This document shows positions 53,859-62,191 of a DNA stretch of 64,000 nucleotides, one piece after another. A program made the position numbers and the translations under genes. The notes below the pieces were generated by a model. The model had not been told where the DNA came from. It did no database searches and worked only from the letters and a program-made list of their open reading frames with translations. Position 1 is the first letter of the stretch. Every line of letters begins with the position of its first letter. The stretch comes from Ramlibacter lithotrophicus (lineage in GTDB: Bacteria; Pseudomonadota; Gammaproteobacteria; Burkholderiales; Burkholderiaceae_C): the NCBI RefSeq assembly GCF_012184415.1, contig NZ_VTOX01000003.1, forward strand, positions 434,001 through 498,000, given 5' to 3'.

Positions 53859-54848
53859 TCAAGCCTGCAAGGAGGCCCACATCTCCTTGTCCCGCTCGGC
53901 GGTCCAGATCCGCGGGTTCTTGATGCCGCGCGCCTCGTCGTAGGCCCGGCTCACGTCGAACGGCAGGCAGTGCTCGTAGATGAACACCTGGCCGAAGATC
54001 GGGTCCATGGCCTTGCGCGTGTGCGCCATCGCCGCCTTCAGGTCCATGTCCGCCGCGGCCGCTTCCCGCGCGCAGCGGTACAGCGTCTCCACCCAGCGCT
54101 TCGTGTAATCCAGCGCCTCGTTCACCTTCGCCGAGCCGCGCATGGCGGGGCCGCGCCCCGGCACCAGCGCCTGCGCGCCCAGCGCGCGCAGCGCCTCGAG
54201 CGTCGCGGGCCATTCCTCGAGATGGGCATCGCCGGTGTACACGCCGGCGTTGTATTCCACCAGGTCGCCCGAAAAGAGCACCTGCTCCGCGCCGACCCAG
54301 GCAATCGTGTCGCCGCGCGTATGGCCCGGCCCCGGATGCCACACCTGGACCTGCACGCCGCCCAGGTCCAGCGTCAGCCGGCCCGGCACCTCACCCTTGG
54401 TCGGGTCGCCGCCGCCGATCACCAGCGTCGGCCAGGTGAGGCCGGGCACCGATTCGGCGTTGCGGAACAGGCGCGGGAAGCGCTCCATCTCCGACTGCAT
54501 GTCTTCCTTGCCGCGCTCGGCAATGAGCTCGTACGTGCCCTGGCTGGCGATGATCTCGGTCGCCCCTTCGGCGGCATATGCGCTGGCGCCGAGCACCCGC
54601 ACCGCGTGGTAGTGCGTGAGCAACACGTACTTGATCGGCTTGTCGCTGACGGTGCGGATGCGCGCGATGAGGTCGCGGGCCATCGCCGGCGTCGCCGTGG
54701 CATCGCTGACCATGATGAACCGGTCGCCGACGATCACGCCCGAATTCGGGTCGCCCTCGGCGGTATAGGCCCAGCAATGCGGACTCAGCTGCTCGAAGGT
54801 GATCTTCTTGTCGGCCAGGTCGGCCTGGCTCGCGAATGCCTTGGACAT
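53859..54848 (-). CDS. MBL-fold protein with one metal site
   Basis: 329 residues. The metallo-beta-lactamase fold is clear: NSGVIVGDRFIMVSDATATP, LTHYHAVRVLGASAY, GPGHTRGDTIAW and VLFSGDLVEYNAG. The usual THxHxDH reads THYHAVR: the two site-1 His remain but the Asp and His of site 2 are Val and Arg, and the C-terminal PGHGP is PGRGP. GHT (site-1 His) and the bridging Asp in FSGD are kept. So it likely binds a single metal. Family hydrolases act on esters, thioesters or lactams; the substrate is not predictable. Lies 57 bases downstream of gntK on the same strand. Confidence 0.86.
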   Translation of the reverse strand: MSKAFASQADLADKKITFEQLSPHCWAYTAEGDPNSGVIVGDRFIMVSDATATPAMARDLIARIRTVSDKPIKYVLLTHYHAVRVLGASAYAAEGATEIIASQGTYELIAERGKEDMQSEMERFPRLFRNAESVPGLTWPTLVIGGGDPTKGEVPGRLTLDLGGVQVQVWHPGPGHTRGDTIAWVGAEQVLFSGDLVEYNAGVYTGDAHLEEWPATLEALRALGAQALVPGRGPAMRGSAKVNEALDYTKRWVETLYRCAREAAAADMDLKAAMAHTRKAMDPIFGQVFIYEHCLPFDVSRAYDEARGIKNPRIWTAERDKEMWASLQA

Positions 54849-54905
54849 ATGCCACTCCCGTTGCGCCCCGGCGGGGCACACGCATGGTACTCAAGGCGCC
54901 GCCGG

Positions 54906-55406
54906 TCAGGCGGCCTGCGCCAGCCAGGCCACGGCGCGCGCGGCCACTTCGTCCAGCGGCAGGCTGGCATCCACCGACAGCACACCCGCCTCGCCGGACG
55001 GGTGCTCCAGCGCCTCGAACTGGCTGGCGACCAGGCTGGGCGGATAGAAGTGGCCGTCGCGCGCCGCCACCCGCTGCAGCGCCTGTTCCTGCGTGAGCGC
55101 CAGGTGGACGAAGCGCAGCGACCGCACGAAGCCCCGCAGCCGGTCGCGATACGAACGCTTGAGCGCCGAGCAGGTCAGCACGGCGCCGCCGGGGCGGGCC
55201 TGCAGTTCCTGGCCCAGCCGGTCGAGCCAGCCGGCGCGGTCCTCGTCCTGCAAGGCGATGCCGCGCCTCATCTTCTCGATGTTGGCCGGCGGGTGGAATT
55301 CGTCGCCTTCGACCAGCGGCAGGCCGGTGGACCGGGCGATCCGCTGCCCCACCGCCGACTTGCCGCACCCGGCCACGCCCATGACCACCACGAACAGGCC
55401 GGTCAT
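54906..55406 (-). CDS. gntK: Gluconokinase
   Basis: 166 residues, P-loop gluconate kinase. FVVVMGVAGCGKSAVGQRIA is the P-loop; GLPLVEGDEFHPPANIEKMR, GIALQDEDRAGWLDRL and VLTCSALKRSYRDRLRG are all GntK signatures. It makes 6-phosphogluconate from gluconate for the pentose phosphate or Entner-Doudoroff route. Start MTGLFVVVMG is preferred; an upstream in-frame ATG adds a tail not found in the family. No gluconate transporter is adjacent. Confidence 0.93.
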   Translation of the reverse strand: MTGLFVVVMGVAGCGKSAVGQRIARSTGLPLVEGDEFHPPANIEKMRRGIALQDEDRAGWLDRLGQELQARPGGAVLTCSALKRSYRDRLRGFVRSLRFVHLALTQEQALQRVAARDGHFYPPSLVASQFEALEHPSGEAGVLSVDASLPLDEVAARAVAWLAQAA

Positions 55407-55477
55407 GGCGCCGGGCCGGGGTTGGTGACCGGGCCCGCGGGCCTCCTCAAATGACTTCTCTGCCGGCATCCGCCCGA

Positions 55478-55906
55478 TTATGCGGGCGCCCTCCCGTGAG
55501 CGCCGGCTACCTGCGCAAGACGCCTCGCCAGCGCCCGGATCGCCCGGCCCAGCCCCGCCGCGGACGCATCGCAGTCTGCCGCCCTAGCCTCCAGAGCCAC
55601 GGCACCAGCGGGGTCGGCGACCGGCCGCCATTCGATCTGCGCTTCCTGCCCGTTCCTGGCCGCCTCCAGCACGAGCCGCTCGCCGGGCCGCAGCATGATC
55701 ATCTCGCCGGCCTCCAGCACGTAGTCGCCACGGTCGTTGCCGGGTCCGGGGTGCGGCCCGTCGAAGGTGGCCCACACGCCGCCACGCACGACCCGCACCA
55801 AGCCGGCCCGCGCCGACTTCAGGCTCCACGCGTGCCCAGGCGCCAGGCGCCACGGACCCGCGGGGGGACAGGTTGTCGATGTGAATTGGACATTGGTGTC
55901 TGCCAC
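55478..55906 (-). CDS. DUF2917 domain protein
   Basis: 142 residues. A small cupin-like beta protein: CPPAGPWRLAPGHAWSLKSA, GLVRVVRGGVWATFDGP, GDYVLEAGEMIMLRPGERLV, then an Ala/Arg-rich helix. The pattern fits DUF2917, very often encoded divergently from a LysR regulator, as here with a 99-base gap. It is presumably the main target of that regulator. Function unknown. Confidence 0.85.
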   Translation of the reverse strand: MADTNVQFTSTTCPPAGPWRLAPGHAWSLKSARAGLVRVVRGGVWATFDGPHPGPGNDRGDYVLEAGEMIMLRPGERLVLEAARNGQEAQIEWRPVADPAGAVALEARAADCDASAAGLGRAIRALARRLAQVAGAHGRAPA

Positions 55907-55978
55907 GGCTTCGCTCCCGATGATGTCCTGGATGATGGACGCGCCGGGGTTGGCGGTCCAATGAATTCGAGTTAGGCT

Positions 55979-56001
55979 ATTGATGTTCTACGGGCATCAA
56001 T
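55979..56001. promoter_or_regulatory. LysR box in the DUF2917-lysR promoter
   Basis: ATTGATG (55979-55985) and CATCAAT (55995-56001) form a perfect 7-bp dyad with a 9-base spacer, which contains the T-N11-A core of LysR sites (T55984, A55996). It lies just before the lysR GTG in the divergent gap. Confidence 0.65.
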
Positions 56002-56005
56002 CATC

Positions 56006-56986
56006 GTGCGAAATTCGTCTCCCCTGCGAACCCGGCCGGTGTCGGCCGGGGCCTTGCGGACCTTCGAAGCCGTGGCACGGCACCTGAACTTCCGCGCCGC
56101 CGCCGCGGAACTGGCGCTGACGCAGCCGGCGGTCAGCCGCCAGATCCAGGCGCTGGAGGACGAGGTCGGGGTACGACTGTTCCTGCGCCACACCCGCGCC
56201 GTGGAACTGACCGGCGCCGGCGCCCTGCTGCTGGGCGCGGTGACGCACGCCCTCCCGCGCATCGATGCCGCCGTGCGGCAGGTCCGCCAGACCGCCGGCC
56301 GGCGCATCGTGGCCCTGAGCACCTTTGCGTCCTTCGCCTCGCTGTGGCTCATTCCGCGCATGGAACAGTTCCAGCGTGACCACCCGGACATCGACATCCG
56401 CATCGATGCGACTGACACCCCGGTGGACATGGACGTCGCGGACGTGGACCTGGCGCTGCGCCACGGACCGGACGCCACCATGCCGCCCGGTGCGACCCGC
56501 CTGTTCGGCGAGGAAGTGACGCCGCTGGCCAGCCCCTGGCTGCTGCGCAGCGCGGCGCCGCTGCGCGACGCTCGGGATCTGCTGCGGTTCGCGCTGATCG
56601 AGGATGCGCTGGTGGGGCGGCAGGAATGGCTGACCTGGCGCCACTGGTTCGACCAGCACGGCTTCGCCGCGCTCCAGCCGAAACGCTGGCTCTATTTCAA
56701 CTACAGCTACCAGATGGTGCAGGCGGCGCTGAGCGGCCAGGGGATCGTGCTGGCACGGCTGCCGCTGGTGGCCGAGAACGTGGCGCGCGGCGAACTGGTG
56801 GAGGTGCTCCCGGGCCTGCGCATCGTCTCGCCCTGGGCGTACTGGCTGGTACCGGGCCCGCGAGCCAGGCCGCGTCCCGAGATCGAGGCCTTCGGCGCCT
56901 GGCTGCTGGCGCAGGCGGAGGTGACGCGGCACGCCACCGGCGAAGCGGCGGCCTCAGTCTCCGCCGAGCCGCCTCAAGGAGACTGA
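56006..56986 (+). CDS. LysR family transcriptional regulator
   Basis: 326 residues from a GTG. HTH region GALRTFEAVARHLNFRAAAAELALTQ, then PAVSRQIQALEDEVGVRLFL; effector domain with LSTFASFASLWLIPRMEQF and VADVDLALRHGPDATMPPG, the GcvA-like branch of the family. It is divergent from the DUF2917 gene and has a textbook LysR box directly before its start, so autorepression and control of the neighbour are likely. Confidence 0.92.
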   Translation: MRNSSPLRTRPVSAGALRTFEAVARHLNFRAAAAELALTQPAVSRQIQALEDEVGVRLFLRHTRAVELTGAGALLLGAVTHALPRIDAAVRQVRQTAGRRIVALSTFASFASLWLIPRMEQFQRDHPDIDIRIDATDTPVDMDVADVDLALRHGPDATMPPGATRLFGEEVTPLASPWLLRSAAPLRDARDLLRFALIEDALVGRQEWLTWRHWFDQHGFAALQPKRWLYFNYSYQMVQAALSGQGIVLARLPLVAENVARGELVEVLPGLRIVSPWAYWLVPGPRARPRPEIEAFGAWLLAQAEVTRHATGEAAASVSAEPPQGD

Positions 56987-57032
56987 AGCCCCCTCCAGGG
57001 CGCAGCGAACGCCAGCGAGCGTGGGCGCCATG

Positions 57033-57620
57033 TCAGCGGATCGGCCAGACCACGCCCTGGTCGTTGAGGATGGCGTCCAGCGGCACGTCGTGCGGCTCCG
57101 GCTCGAAGTCCATCACGAAGTCCTGCGTGAAACCGAGCCCCACGGTGTACGGCTTCGGCTCGAGCGCGGTGAGCGTGCGGTCGTAGAACCCGCCGCCGTA
57201 GCCGAGGCGGTAGCCGCCCGACCCGTAGCCCACGCATGGCACGAACAGCAGCGTCGGCACGATCACTTCGGTCTCCTTCGGCTTCGGGATCCCGAAAGCG
57301 TCTTCTTCCATCGGGCAACCGGGGAACCATGCGTGGAACTTCAGCGTCCCACGCAGCTTGTCCACCACCGGCAGGCCGATGCGGCGCAACTGCGGCTCCT
57401 CCAGCAGTTCGCCGTCTTCCTTCCAGCGGTGCAGCGCCGGCAGCGGATCGAACTCGCCCTTGATCGGCCAGTAGGCGCCGATCACGGTGTCGCTGCGGTT
57501 GACGAGCCAGATGCGCATCACCCGCTGCAGCATCTCGCAGCGGCGCAGGCGGTCGGGCATGGCCAGCCGGCGCTGCACGAGCTGGGCGCGCAGGGCCTTT
57601 TTTTGTTGTGACTTGTCCAT
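57033..57620 (-). CDS. 5-formyltetrahydrofolate cyclo-ligase
   Basis: 195 residues. ATP-dependent conversion of 5-formyl-THF to 5,10-methenyl-THF. N-terminal MDKSQQKKALRAQLVQRRLA, ATP/folate segments GAYWPIKGEFD and LFVPCVGYGSGGYRLGYGGG with FYDRTL as the family C-terminal signature. Start at 57620 is preferred to longer frames. Divergent from the lytic transglycosylase with overlapping promoter space (only a base or so between the two start codons), so the promoters must lie inside the opposite gene. Confidence 0.93.
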   Translation of the reverse strand: MDKSQQKKALRAQLVQRRLAMPDRLRRCEMLQRVMRIWLVNRSDTVIGAYWPIKGEFDPLPALHRWKEDGELLEEPQLRRIGLPVVDKLRGTLKFHAWFPGCPMEEDAFGIPKPKETEVIVPTLLFVPCVGYGSGGYRLGYGGGFYDRTLTALEPKPYTVGLGFTQDFVMDFEPEPHDVPLDAILNDQGVVWPIR

Positions 57621-57621
57621 A

Positions 57622-59625
57622 ATGCCCCGAATGATGTTGCGAAAGATTCTGACACTGATCCTGGCGCTCCTCGTCAGCGGCGCGCAGGCGCAGGTCCGGG
57701 GCGGGGACGAACAGATCCTGGAGATGCAGCAGGCCTTCCGGCAGGGCAACAAGGGCAAGCTGGCGCAACTGCTGCCGCAGGTCCGGGGCCACGTACTGGA
57801 GCCGTGGGCCGCGTACTGGGAGCTGAGAAGCCGCCTGGAGTCCGCCTCCAGCGCGGAGATCCAGGAATTTCTCACGCGCTACGCCGGAACCTACCAGGAG
57901 GACCGGTTGCGCAACGACTGGCTGCTGCTGCTCGGCCAGGTCCGCGACTGGAACACCTTCGCCGCCGAATATCCGAAGTACCGGATGAAGGACGACCGCG
58001 AGGTGCGCTGCTACGGCCTGTATGCCACGCAGTTGCGCGGCGGCGCGCCGGCGCCGGGCGTGGCGGAGGAAGTGCGGCGCCTGTGGCTCTCGCAGCGCGA
58101 CGCCGACGACGGCTGCACGTTCGCCATGTCGCAACTGGTCCAGGCGCCGGGTCCCCATCGGCAGGCGGTGCAGGACGTCTGGATCAAGGCCCGGATGGCA
58201 GTGGACGCGAACCGGCCGCGCGCCGCCGCGGCGGCCGTGGAACTGGCCGCGCCGGACGCCTTGCCGCAACTGGCCGAATTGAATGCCAGCCCGGCACGCT
58301 ACCTCGCGAGCCGGGTCTTCGCCGCGTCCCGCGCGCGCAAGGAGATGGTGGTGCTCGCCTTGCTGCGCATGGCGGCATCCGACCTCGACGTCGCAGCCAC
58401 GCAGCTGGAGAGCAAGTGGGGGCCCCAGCTCTCGCCGGAGGAGCGCAACTGGGTCTGGGGCGCCATCGCCAGGCGGGCCGCGCAGCGCGTCGGCACCGGC
58501 GCGGACGCCCTCGCGTTCTATGCCAAGGTGACGCGCGACCAGGACCTCAGCGACGACATGCTGGCGTGGAAGGCGCGCGCCGCCTTGCGCGCCAGCCGCG
58601 GCCCCGAGTGGCGCCAGCTGCTGGCGGCGATCAACGCCATGAGCGAGGAAGCACGCCGCGAGCCGGCGTGGGTCTACTGGCGCGGCCGCGCGCTGCAGGC
58701 CCAGGGCGGCGACGAGCGGCTGGCGCAGGCGCGCGAGCTGTGGCAGTCGATCGCCTCGGTGCGCGGCTTCTACGAGCAGCTCTCGCTGGAGGAGCTGGGG
58801 AACAAGGTCACCGTGCCGGCGCGGCCCGAGCCGCCGACGGCGCAGGAGAAGGAGGCGGCGCGCCAACACCCCGGCCTGGCGCGGGCCATGCACGCGATCG
58901 GCATCGGCCTGCGCTCCGAAGGCGTGCGCGAGTGGAACTACTCGACCAACCTGGCCACGCCCGGCGGCATGGGCGAGCGCGAGCTGCTGGCCGCCGCGCA
59001 GCTGGCCTGCGAGCGCGAGGTATGGGACCGCTGCATCAACACCAGCGAGCGCACCGCCACCGCGTTCGACGCGGAGCAGCGCTTTCCGATGCCGCACCGT
59101 GACGCCGTGGTGCGGCGCAGCCAGGAGATCGGGCTCGATGCGGCCTACGTCTACGGCCTGATCCGCCAGGAAAGCCGCTTCATCACCGACGCCCGGTCGC
59201 ACGTCGGCGCGTCCGGGCTGATGCAGGTGATGCCGGCAACGGCGCGCTGGACGGCGCGCAAGATCGGCATGGCGAACTTCACCACCGACAAGCTCAACGA
59301 CCGCGACACCAACATCGCCATCGGCACCGGTTACCTGAAGCTGGTGCTGGACGACTTCGGCGGCTCGATGCCGCTGGCGGCGGCGGCCTACAACGCGGGA
59401 CCGGGCCGGTCGCGCACCTGGCGCAACGGGCCGGTGATGGACGCCGCGGCCTGGGCCGAGAACGTGCCGTTCACCGAGACGCGCGACTACGTCAAGAAGG
59501 TGCTTGCCAACACCACGATGTACGCGGCGATCCTGACCGGCCAGCCGCAGTCGCTCAAGGCGCGGCTCGGCAGCGTCGGCCCGCGCGACGCGCGGCTGCC
59601 GGAAATCAACACCGACCTGCCCTGA
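57622..59625 (+). CDS. Soluble lytic murein transglycosylase
   Basis: About 667 residues. Signal peptide (MMLRKILTLILALLVSGAQA), a long alpha-superhelical U-domain as in Slt70, and a C-terminal SLT domain with YVYGLIRQESRF (catalytic Glu), VGASGLMQVMPATARW and AAAAYNAGPGRSRTW. It cleaves peptidoglycan glycan strands with formation of 1,6-anhydro ends, in the periplasm. ATGs at 57622, 57631 and 57634 are all possible and none has a strong ribosome site. Confidence 0.92.
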   Translation: MPRMMLRKILTLILALLVSGAQAQVRGGDEQILEMQQAFRQGNKGKLAQLLPQVRGHVLEPWAAYWELRSRLESASSAEIQEFLTRYAGTYQEDRLRNDWLLLLGQVRDWNTFAAEYPKYRMKDDREVRCYGLYATQLRGGAPAPGVAEEVRRLWLSQRDADDGCTFAMSQLVQAPGPHRQAVQDVWIKARMAVDANRPRAAAAAVELAAPDALPQLAELNASPARYLASRVFAASRARKEMVVLALLRMAASDLDVAATQLESKWGPQLSPEERNWVWGAIARRAAQRVGTGADALAFYAKVTRDQDLSDDMLAWKARAALRASRGPEWRQLLAAINAMSEEARREPAWVYWRGRALQAQGGDERLAQARELWQSIASVRGFYEQLSLEELGNKVTVPARPEPPTAQEKEAARQHPGLARAMHAIGIGLRSEGVREWNYSTNLATPGGMGERELLAAAQLACEREVWDRCINTSERTATAFDAEQRFPMPHRDAVVRRSQEIGLDAAYVYGLIRQESRFITDARSHVGASGLMQVMPATARWTARKIGMANFTTDKLNDRDTNIAIGTGYLKLVLDDFGGSMPLAAAAYNAGPGRSRTWRNGPVMDAAAWAENVPFTETRDYVKKVLANTTMYAAILTGQPQSLKARLGSVGPRDARLPEINTDLP

Positions 59626-59634
59626 GGTCCGCGC

Positions 59635-60138
59635 ATGGCCTGGTGGGATGTCGTCGTTGCAACCGTTGCCAGGGAATTCTCCGACGTCGGCGACGCCGAG
59701 CAGTTCACGCGGCTGGCGGTGCGCCTGCTGGTGGCTGCCATCCTGGGCGGCATCCTCGGGCTGCAGCGCGAGCGCCACGGCAAGGCCGCCGGCGTGCGCA
59801 CCCACATGCTGGTGGCGCTCGGCGCGGCCCTGTTCGTGCTGGTGCCACAGCAATGGGGCATGGACGAGGCCGACCTGAGCCGCGTGATCCAGGGCGTGGT
59901 GGCCGGCGTGGGGTTTCTCTGCGCCGGCAGCATCCTGAAATCGGATGACGACCACGTCCGCGGCCTGACGACGGCGGCCGGCATCTGGCTCACGGCCGCG
60001 ATCGGCGTCGCCGCCGGCCTGGGCCGCGAGATGACCGCGGCGCTCAGCGCGCTGCTGGCGCTGGCGATCCTGTCCATGGAGGGCCCGCTGCGGCGGCTGG
60101 CCGGCCGCAGCGGGAAGGACAACGAGGATCCGGGCTAG
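59635..60138 (+). CDS. MgtC/SapB family membrane protein
   Basis: 167 residues. Four to five transmembrane helices with the MgtC signature AAILGGILGLQRERHGKAAGVRTHMLVALGA spread over residues 35-65 and GVGFLCAGSILKSDD near 100; LTTAAGIWLTAAIGVAAGLG follows. It lacks the C-terminal ACT-like domain of full MgtC. Family members act in magnesium-limited or acid survival. Starts 9 bases after the transglycosylase stop. Confidence 0.9.
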   Translation: MAWWDVVVATVAREFSDVGDAEQFTRLAVRLLVAAILGGILGLQRERHGKAAGVRTHMLVALGAALFVLVPQQWGMDEADLSRVIQGVVAGVGFLCAGSILKSDDDHVRGLTTAAGIWLTAAIGVAAGLGREMTAALSALLALAILSMEGPLRRLAGRSGKDNEDPG

Positions 60139-60192
60139 GATCGCTGCCTGTGCAGCCCGGCGCCGCCGGGCGCGCCACAACGAGGAGACAAC

Positions 60193-60888
60193 ATGCTCAA
60201 ACTCCATATCGGCAACAAGAACTACTCGTCCTGGTCGATGCGCCCCTGGGTGCTGATGAAGCAGGCGGGGATCCCGTTCGAGGAATGGCGGGTGCGTTTC
60301 GACTCGTTCGAGCCGGACTCGACGTTCAAGCAGACGCTGCGCGCCCTCACACCCGCCGGCAAGGTTCCGGTGCTGGTCGACGACGGGCTGGTCGTCTGGG
60401 ACACGCTGGCGATCGCCGAATACCTGAACGAGCAGTTTCCGGACCGCCAGCTGTGGCCGGCGGACAGGCAGGCCAGGGCCCGCGCCCGCAGCGTCTGCGC
60501 CGAAATGCATTCGGGCTTCGCCGCGCTGCGCGGCACCTGCCCGATGAACATCGAGGCGTCGATCCCGCAGGTCGGCCCGCTCGCGATGCGCGACAACGCG
60601 GCCGTCAGGAGCGACGTGGAGCGCATCTTCTCGATGTGGACCGAGCTGCTGCAGCAGCATGGCGGGCCGATGCTGTTCGGCGCGTTCAGCATCGCCGACG
60701 CGTTCTTCGCGCCGGTGTGCATGCGCTTCCGCACGTACGGGTTCGAGCTGCCGCCGCACATCGGCGACTACGTGGAGCGCGTGCGCGCGCTGCCCGGCGT
60801 GAAGGCGTGGATCGACGACGCGCTGGCGGAGCACGACTTCCGCGAGTTCGAGGAGCGCTACCGCCTCGCGCCGCACTGGGCGCGCTGA
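60193..60888 (+). CDS. Glutathione S-transferase family protein
   Basis: 231 residues. Thioredoxin-fold N-terminal domain with LHIGNKNYSSWSMRPWVLMK, LTPAGKVPVLVDDGLVVWDT (cis-Pro and GSH contacts) and AIAEYLNEQF, then an all-helical domain with FGAFSIADAFFAPVCMRF (N-capping box). The active-site NYSSWS pattern fits YfcF-type or maleylacetoacetate isomerase-like GSTs. GAGGAG lies before the ATG. A strong hairpin follows. Substrate unknown. Confidence 0.9.
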   Translation: MLKLHIGNKNYSSWSMRPWVLMKQAGIPFEEWRVRFDSFEPDSTFKQTLRALTPAGKVPVLVDDGLVVWDTLAIAEYLNEQFPDRQLWPADRQARARARSVCAEMHSGFAALRGTCPMNIEASIPQVGPLAMRDNAAVRSDVERIFSMWTELLQQHGGPMLFGAFSIADAFFAPVCMRFRTYGFELPPHIGDYVERVRALPGVKAWIDDALAEHDFREFEERYRLAPHWAR

Positions 60889-60895
60889 GAAAGCC

Positions 60896-60926
60896 GACAG
60901 CCGGACCCGGAAGCCGTCCGGCTGTC
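60896..60926 (+). terminator. Hairpin after the GST gene
   Basis: GACAGCCGGAC (60896-60906) pairs perfectly with GTCCGGCTGTC (60916-60926) around a 9-base loop, starting 7 bases after the stop. No T-run, but an 11-bp GC-rich stem. Confidence 0.6.
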
Positions 60927-60967
60927 CGCTCCCGCTTTCAAGGTCCCGCCGCCGCTACACTGCCCCG

Positions 60968-62191
60968 ATGCGAACGTACATCGTCGGCGGCGCGGTGCGC
61001 GATGCCCTGCTGGGCCTGCCGGTGAACGACCGCGACTGGGTCGTCGTCGGCGCCACGCCGCACGAGATGATCGCCGCCGGCTACCTGCCGGTCGGCAAGG
61101 ACTTCCCGGTCTTCCTGCACCCGGAAACGCGCGAGGAACACGCCCTCGCCCGCACCGAGCGCAAGACCGCGCGCGGCTACCACGGCTTCGCCTTCCACGC
61201 CGAGCCCGACGTGACGCTGGAGCAGGACCTCGCCCGGCGCGACCTGACGATCAACGCGATGGCGCAGGACGAACACGGGCTGGTGATCGACCCGTACGGC
61301 GGCCGCGCCGACCTGCAGGCGCGCACCCTGCGGCACGTGACCGACGCCTTCCGCGAGGACCCGGTGCGCATCCTGCGCGTCGCGCGTTTCGCCGCCCGCT
61401 TCACCGGCTTCAGCCTCGCTCCCGAGACGCTGGCGCTGATGCGCGAAATGGTCGCCGCCGGCGAGGTCGACGCCCTGGTCCCCGAGCGCGTCTGGCAGGA
61501 GCTCGCGCGCGGGCTGATGGAGGAGCGGCCTTCGCGCATGTTCCAGGTGCTGCGCGACTGCGGCGCGCTCGAGCGCCTGCTGCCCGAGGTGGAGAGGCTG
61601 TGGGGCGTGCCGCAGCGCCCCGAGTACCACCCCGAGATCGACACCGGGCTGCACCTGATGATGGTGCTGGACATGAGCGCCCGCCTGGCGGCGCCGCTGC
61701 CGGTGCGTTTCGCGTGCCTGACCCACGACCTGGGCAAGGGCACGACGCCGGCGGACGTCCTGCCGCGCCACATCGGCCACGAAGAGCGCAGCGCCCGCCT
61801 GCTGCGCGGCGTGTGCGAGCGGCTGCGCGTGCCGGTGGAATGCCGCGAGCTCGCCGACGTGGTGGCGCGCGAGCACGGCAACATCCACCGCAGCGGCGAG
61901 TTCGCGGCCGCCGCCGCGGTGCGCCTGCTGGAGCGCTGCGACGCGTTCCGCAAGCCGCAGCGCTTCGATGCGATCCTGCTGGCCTGCGAATGCGATGCCC
62001 GCGGGCGCCTGGGGCTGGAAGAAGCGTCCTATCCGCAGCGGCCGCGCCTGTTGCAAGCGCTCGCCGCTGCGCAGGCGGTCGACACACGCGCGATCGCCGC
62101 TTCCGCGCAGGAGCAGGGCATCGCCGGGCCGCGCATCGGCGAGCTGATCCACCAGGCCCGCGTCGAGGCCGTCGCGTGCACTAGCCCTTAG
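60968..62191 (+). CDS. cca: Multifunctional CCA-adding enzyme
   Basis: 407 residues. Adds the CCA 3' end to tRNAs. The nucleotidyltransferase head has VGGAVRDALLGLPVNDRDWV and LARRDLTINAMA; then RTLRHVTDAFREDPVRILRV, and a C-terminal HD domain with LTHDLGKGTTP that in this class gives phosphatase and phosphodiesterase activity. Length agrees with the E. coli enzyme (412). Its 3' end overlaps the convergent ROK gene by 11 bases. Confidence 0.95.
   Translation: MRTYIVGGAVRDALLGLPVNDRDWVVVGATPHEMIAAGYLPVGKDFPVFLHPETREEHALARTERKTARGYHGFAFHAEPDVTLEQDLARRDLTINAMAQDEHGLVIDPYGGRADLQARTLRHVTDAFREDPVRILRVARFAARFTGFSLAPETLALMREMVAAGEVDALVPERVWQELARGLMEERPSRMFQVLRDCGALERLLPEVERLWGVPQRPEYHPEIDTGLHLMMVLDMSARLAAPLPVRFACLTHDLGKGTTPADVLPRHIGHEERSARLLRGVCERLRVPVECRELADVVAREHGNIHRSGEFAAAAAVRLLERCDAFRKPQRFDAILLACECDARGRLGLEEASYPQRPRLLQALAAAQAVDTRAIAASAQEQGIAGPRIGELIHQARVEAVACTSP

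Noticed and set aside
56974..60876. A 1300-codon open frame on the minus strand across the transglycosylase and neighbours
   Set aside because: It is antisense to well-recognised genes (LysR end, cyclo-ligase, transglycosylase, MgtC, GST) and has biased, low-complexity composition rich in Arg, His, Gly and Gln. High GC suppresses stop codons in the opposite strand; similar long frames elsewhere were dismissed for the same reason.
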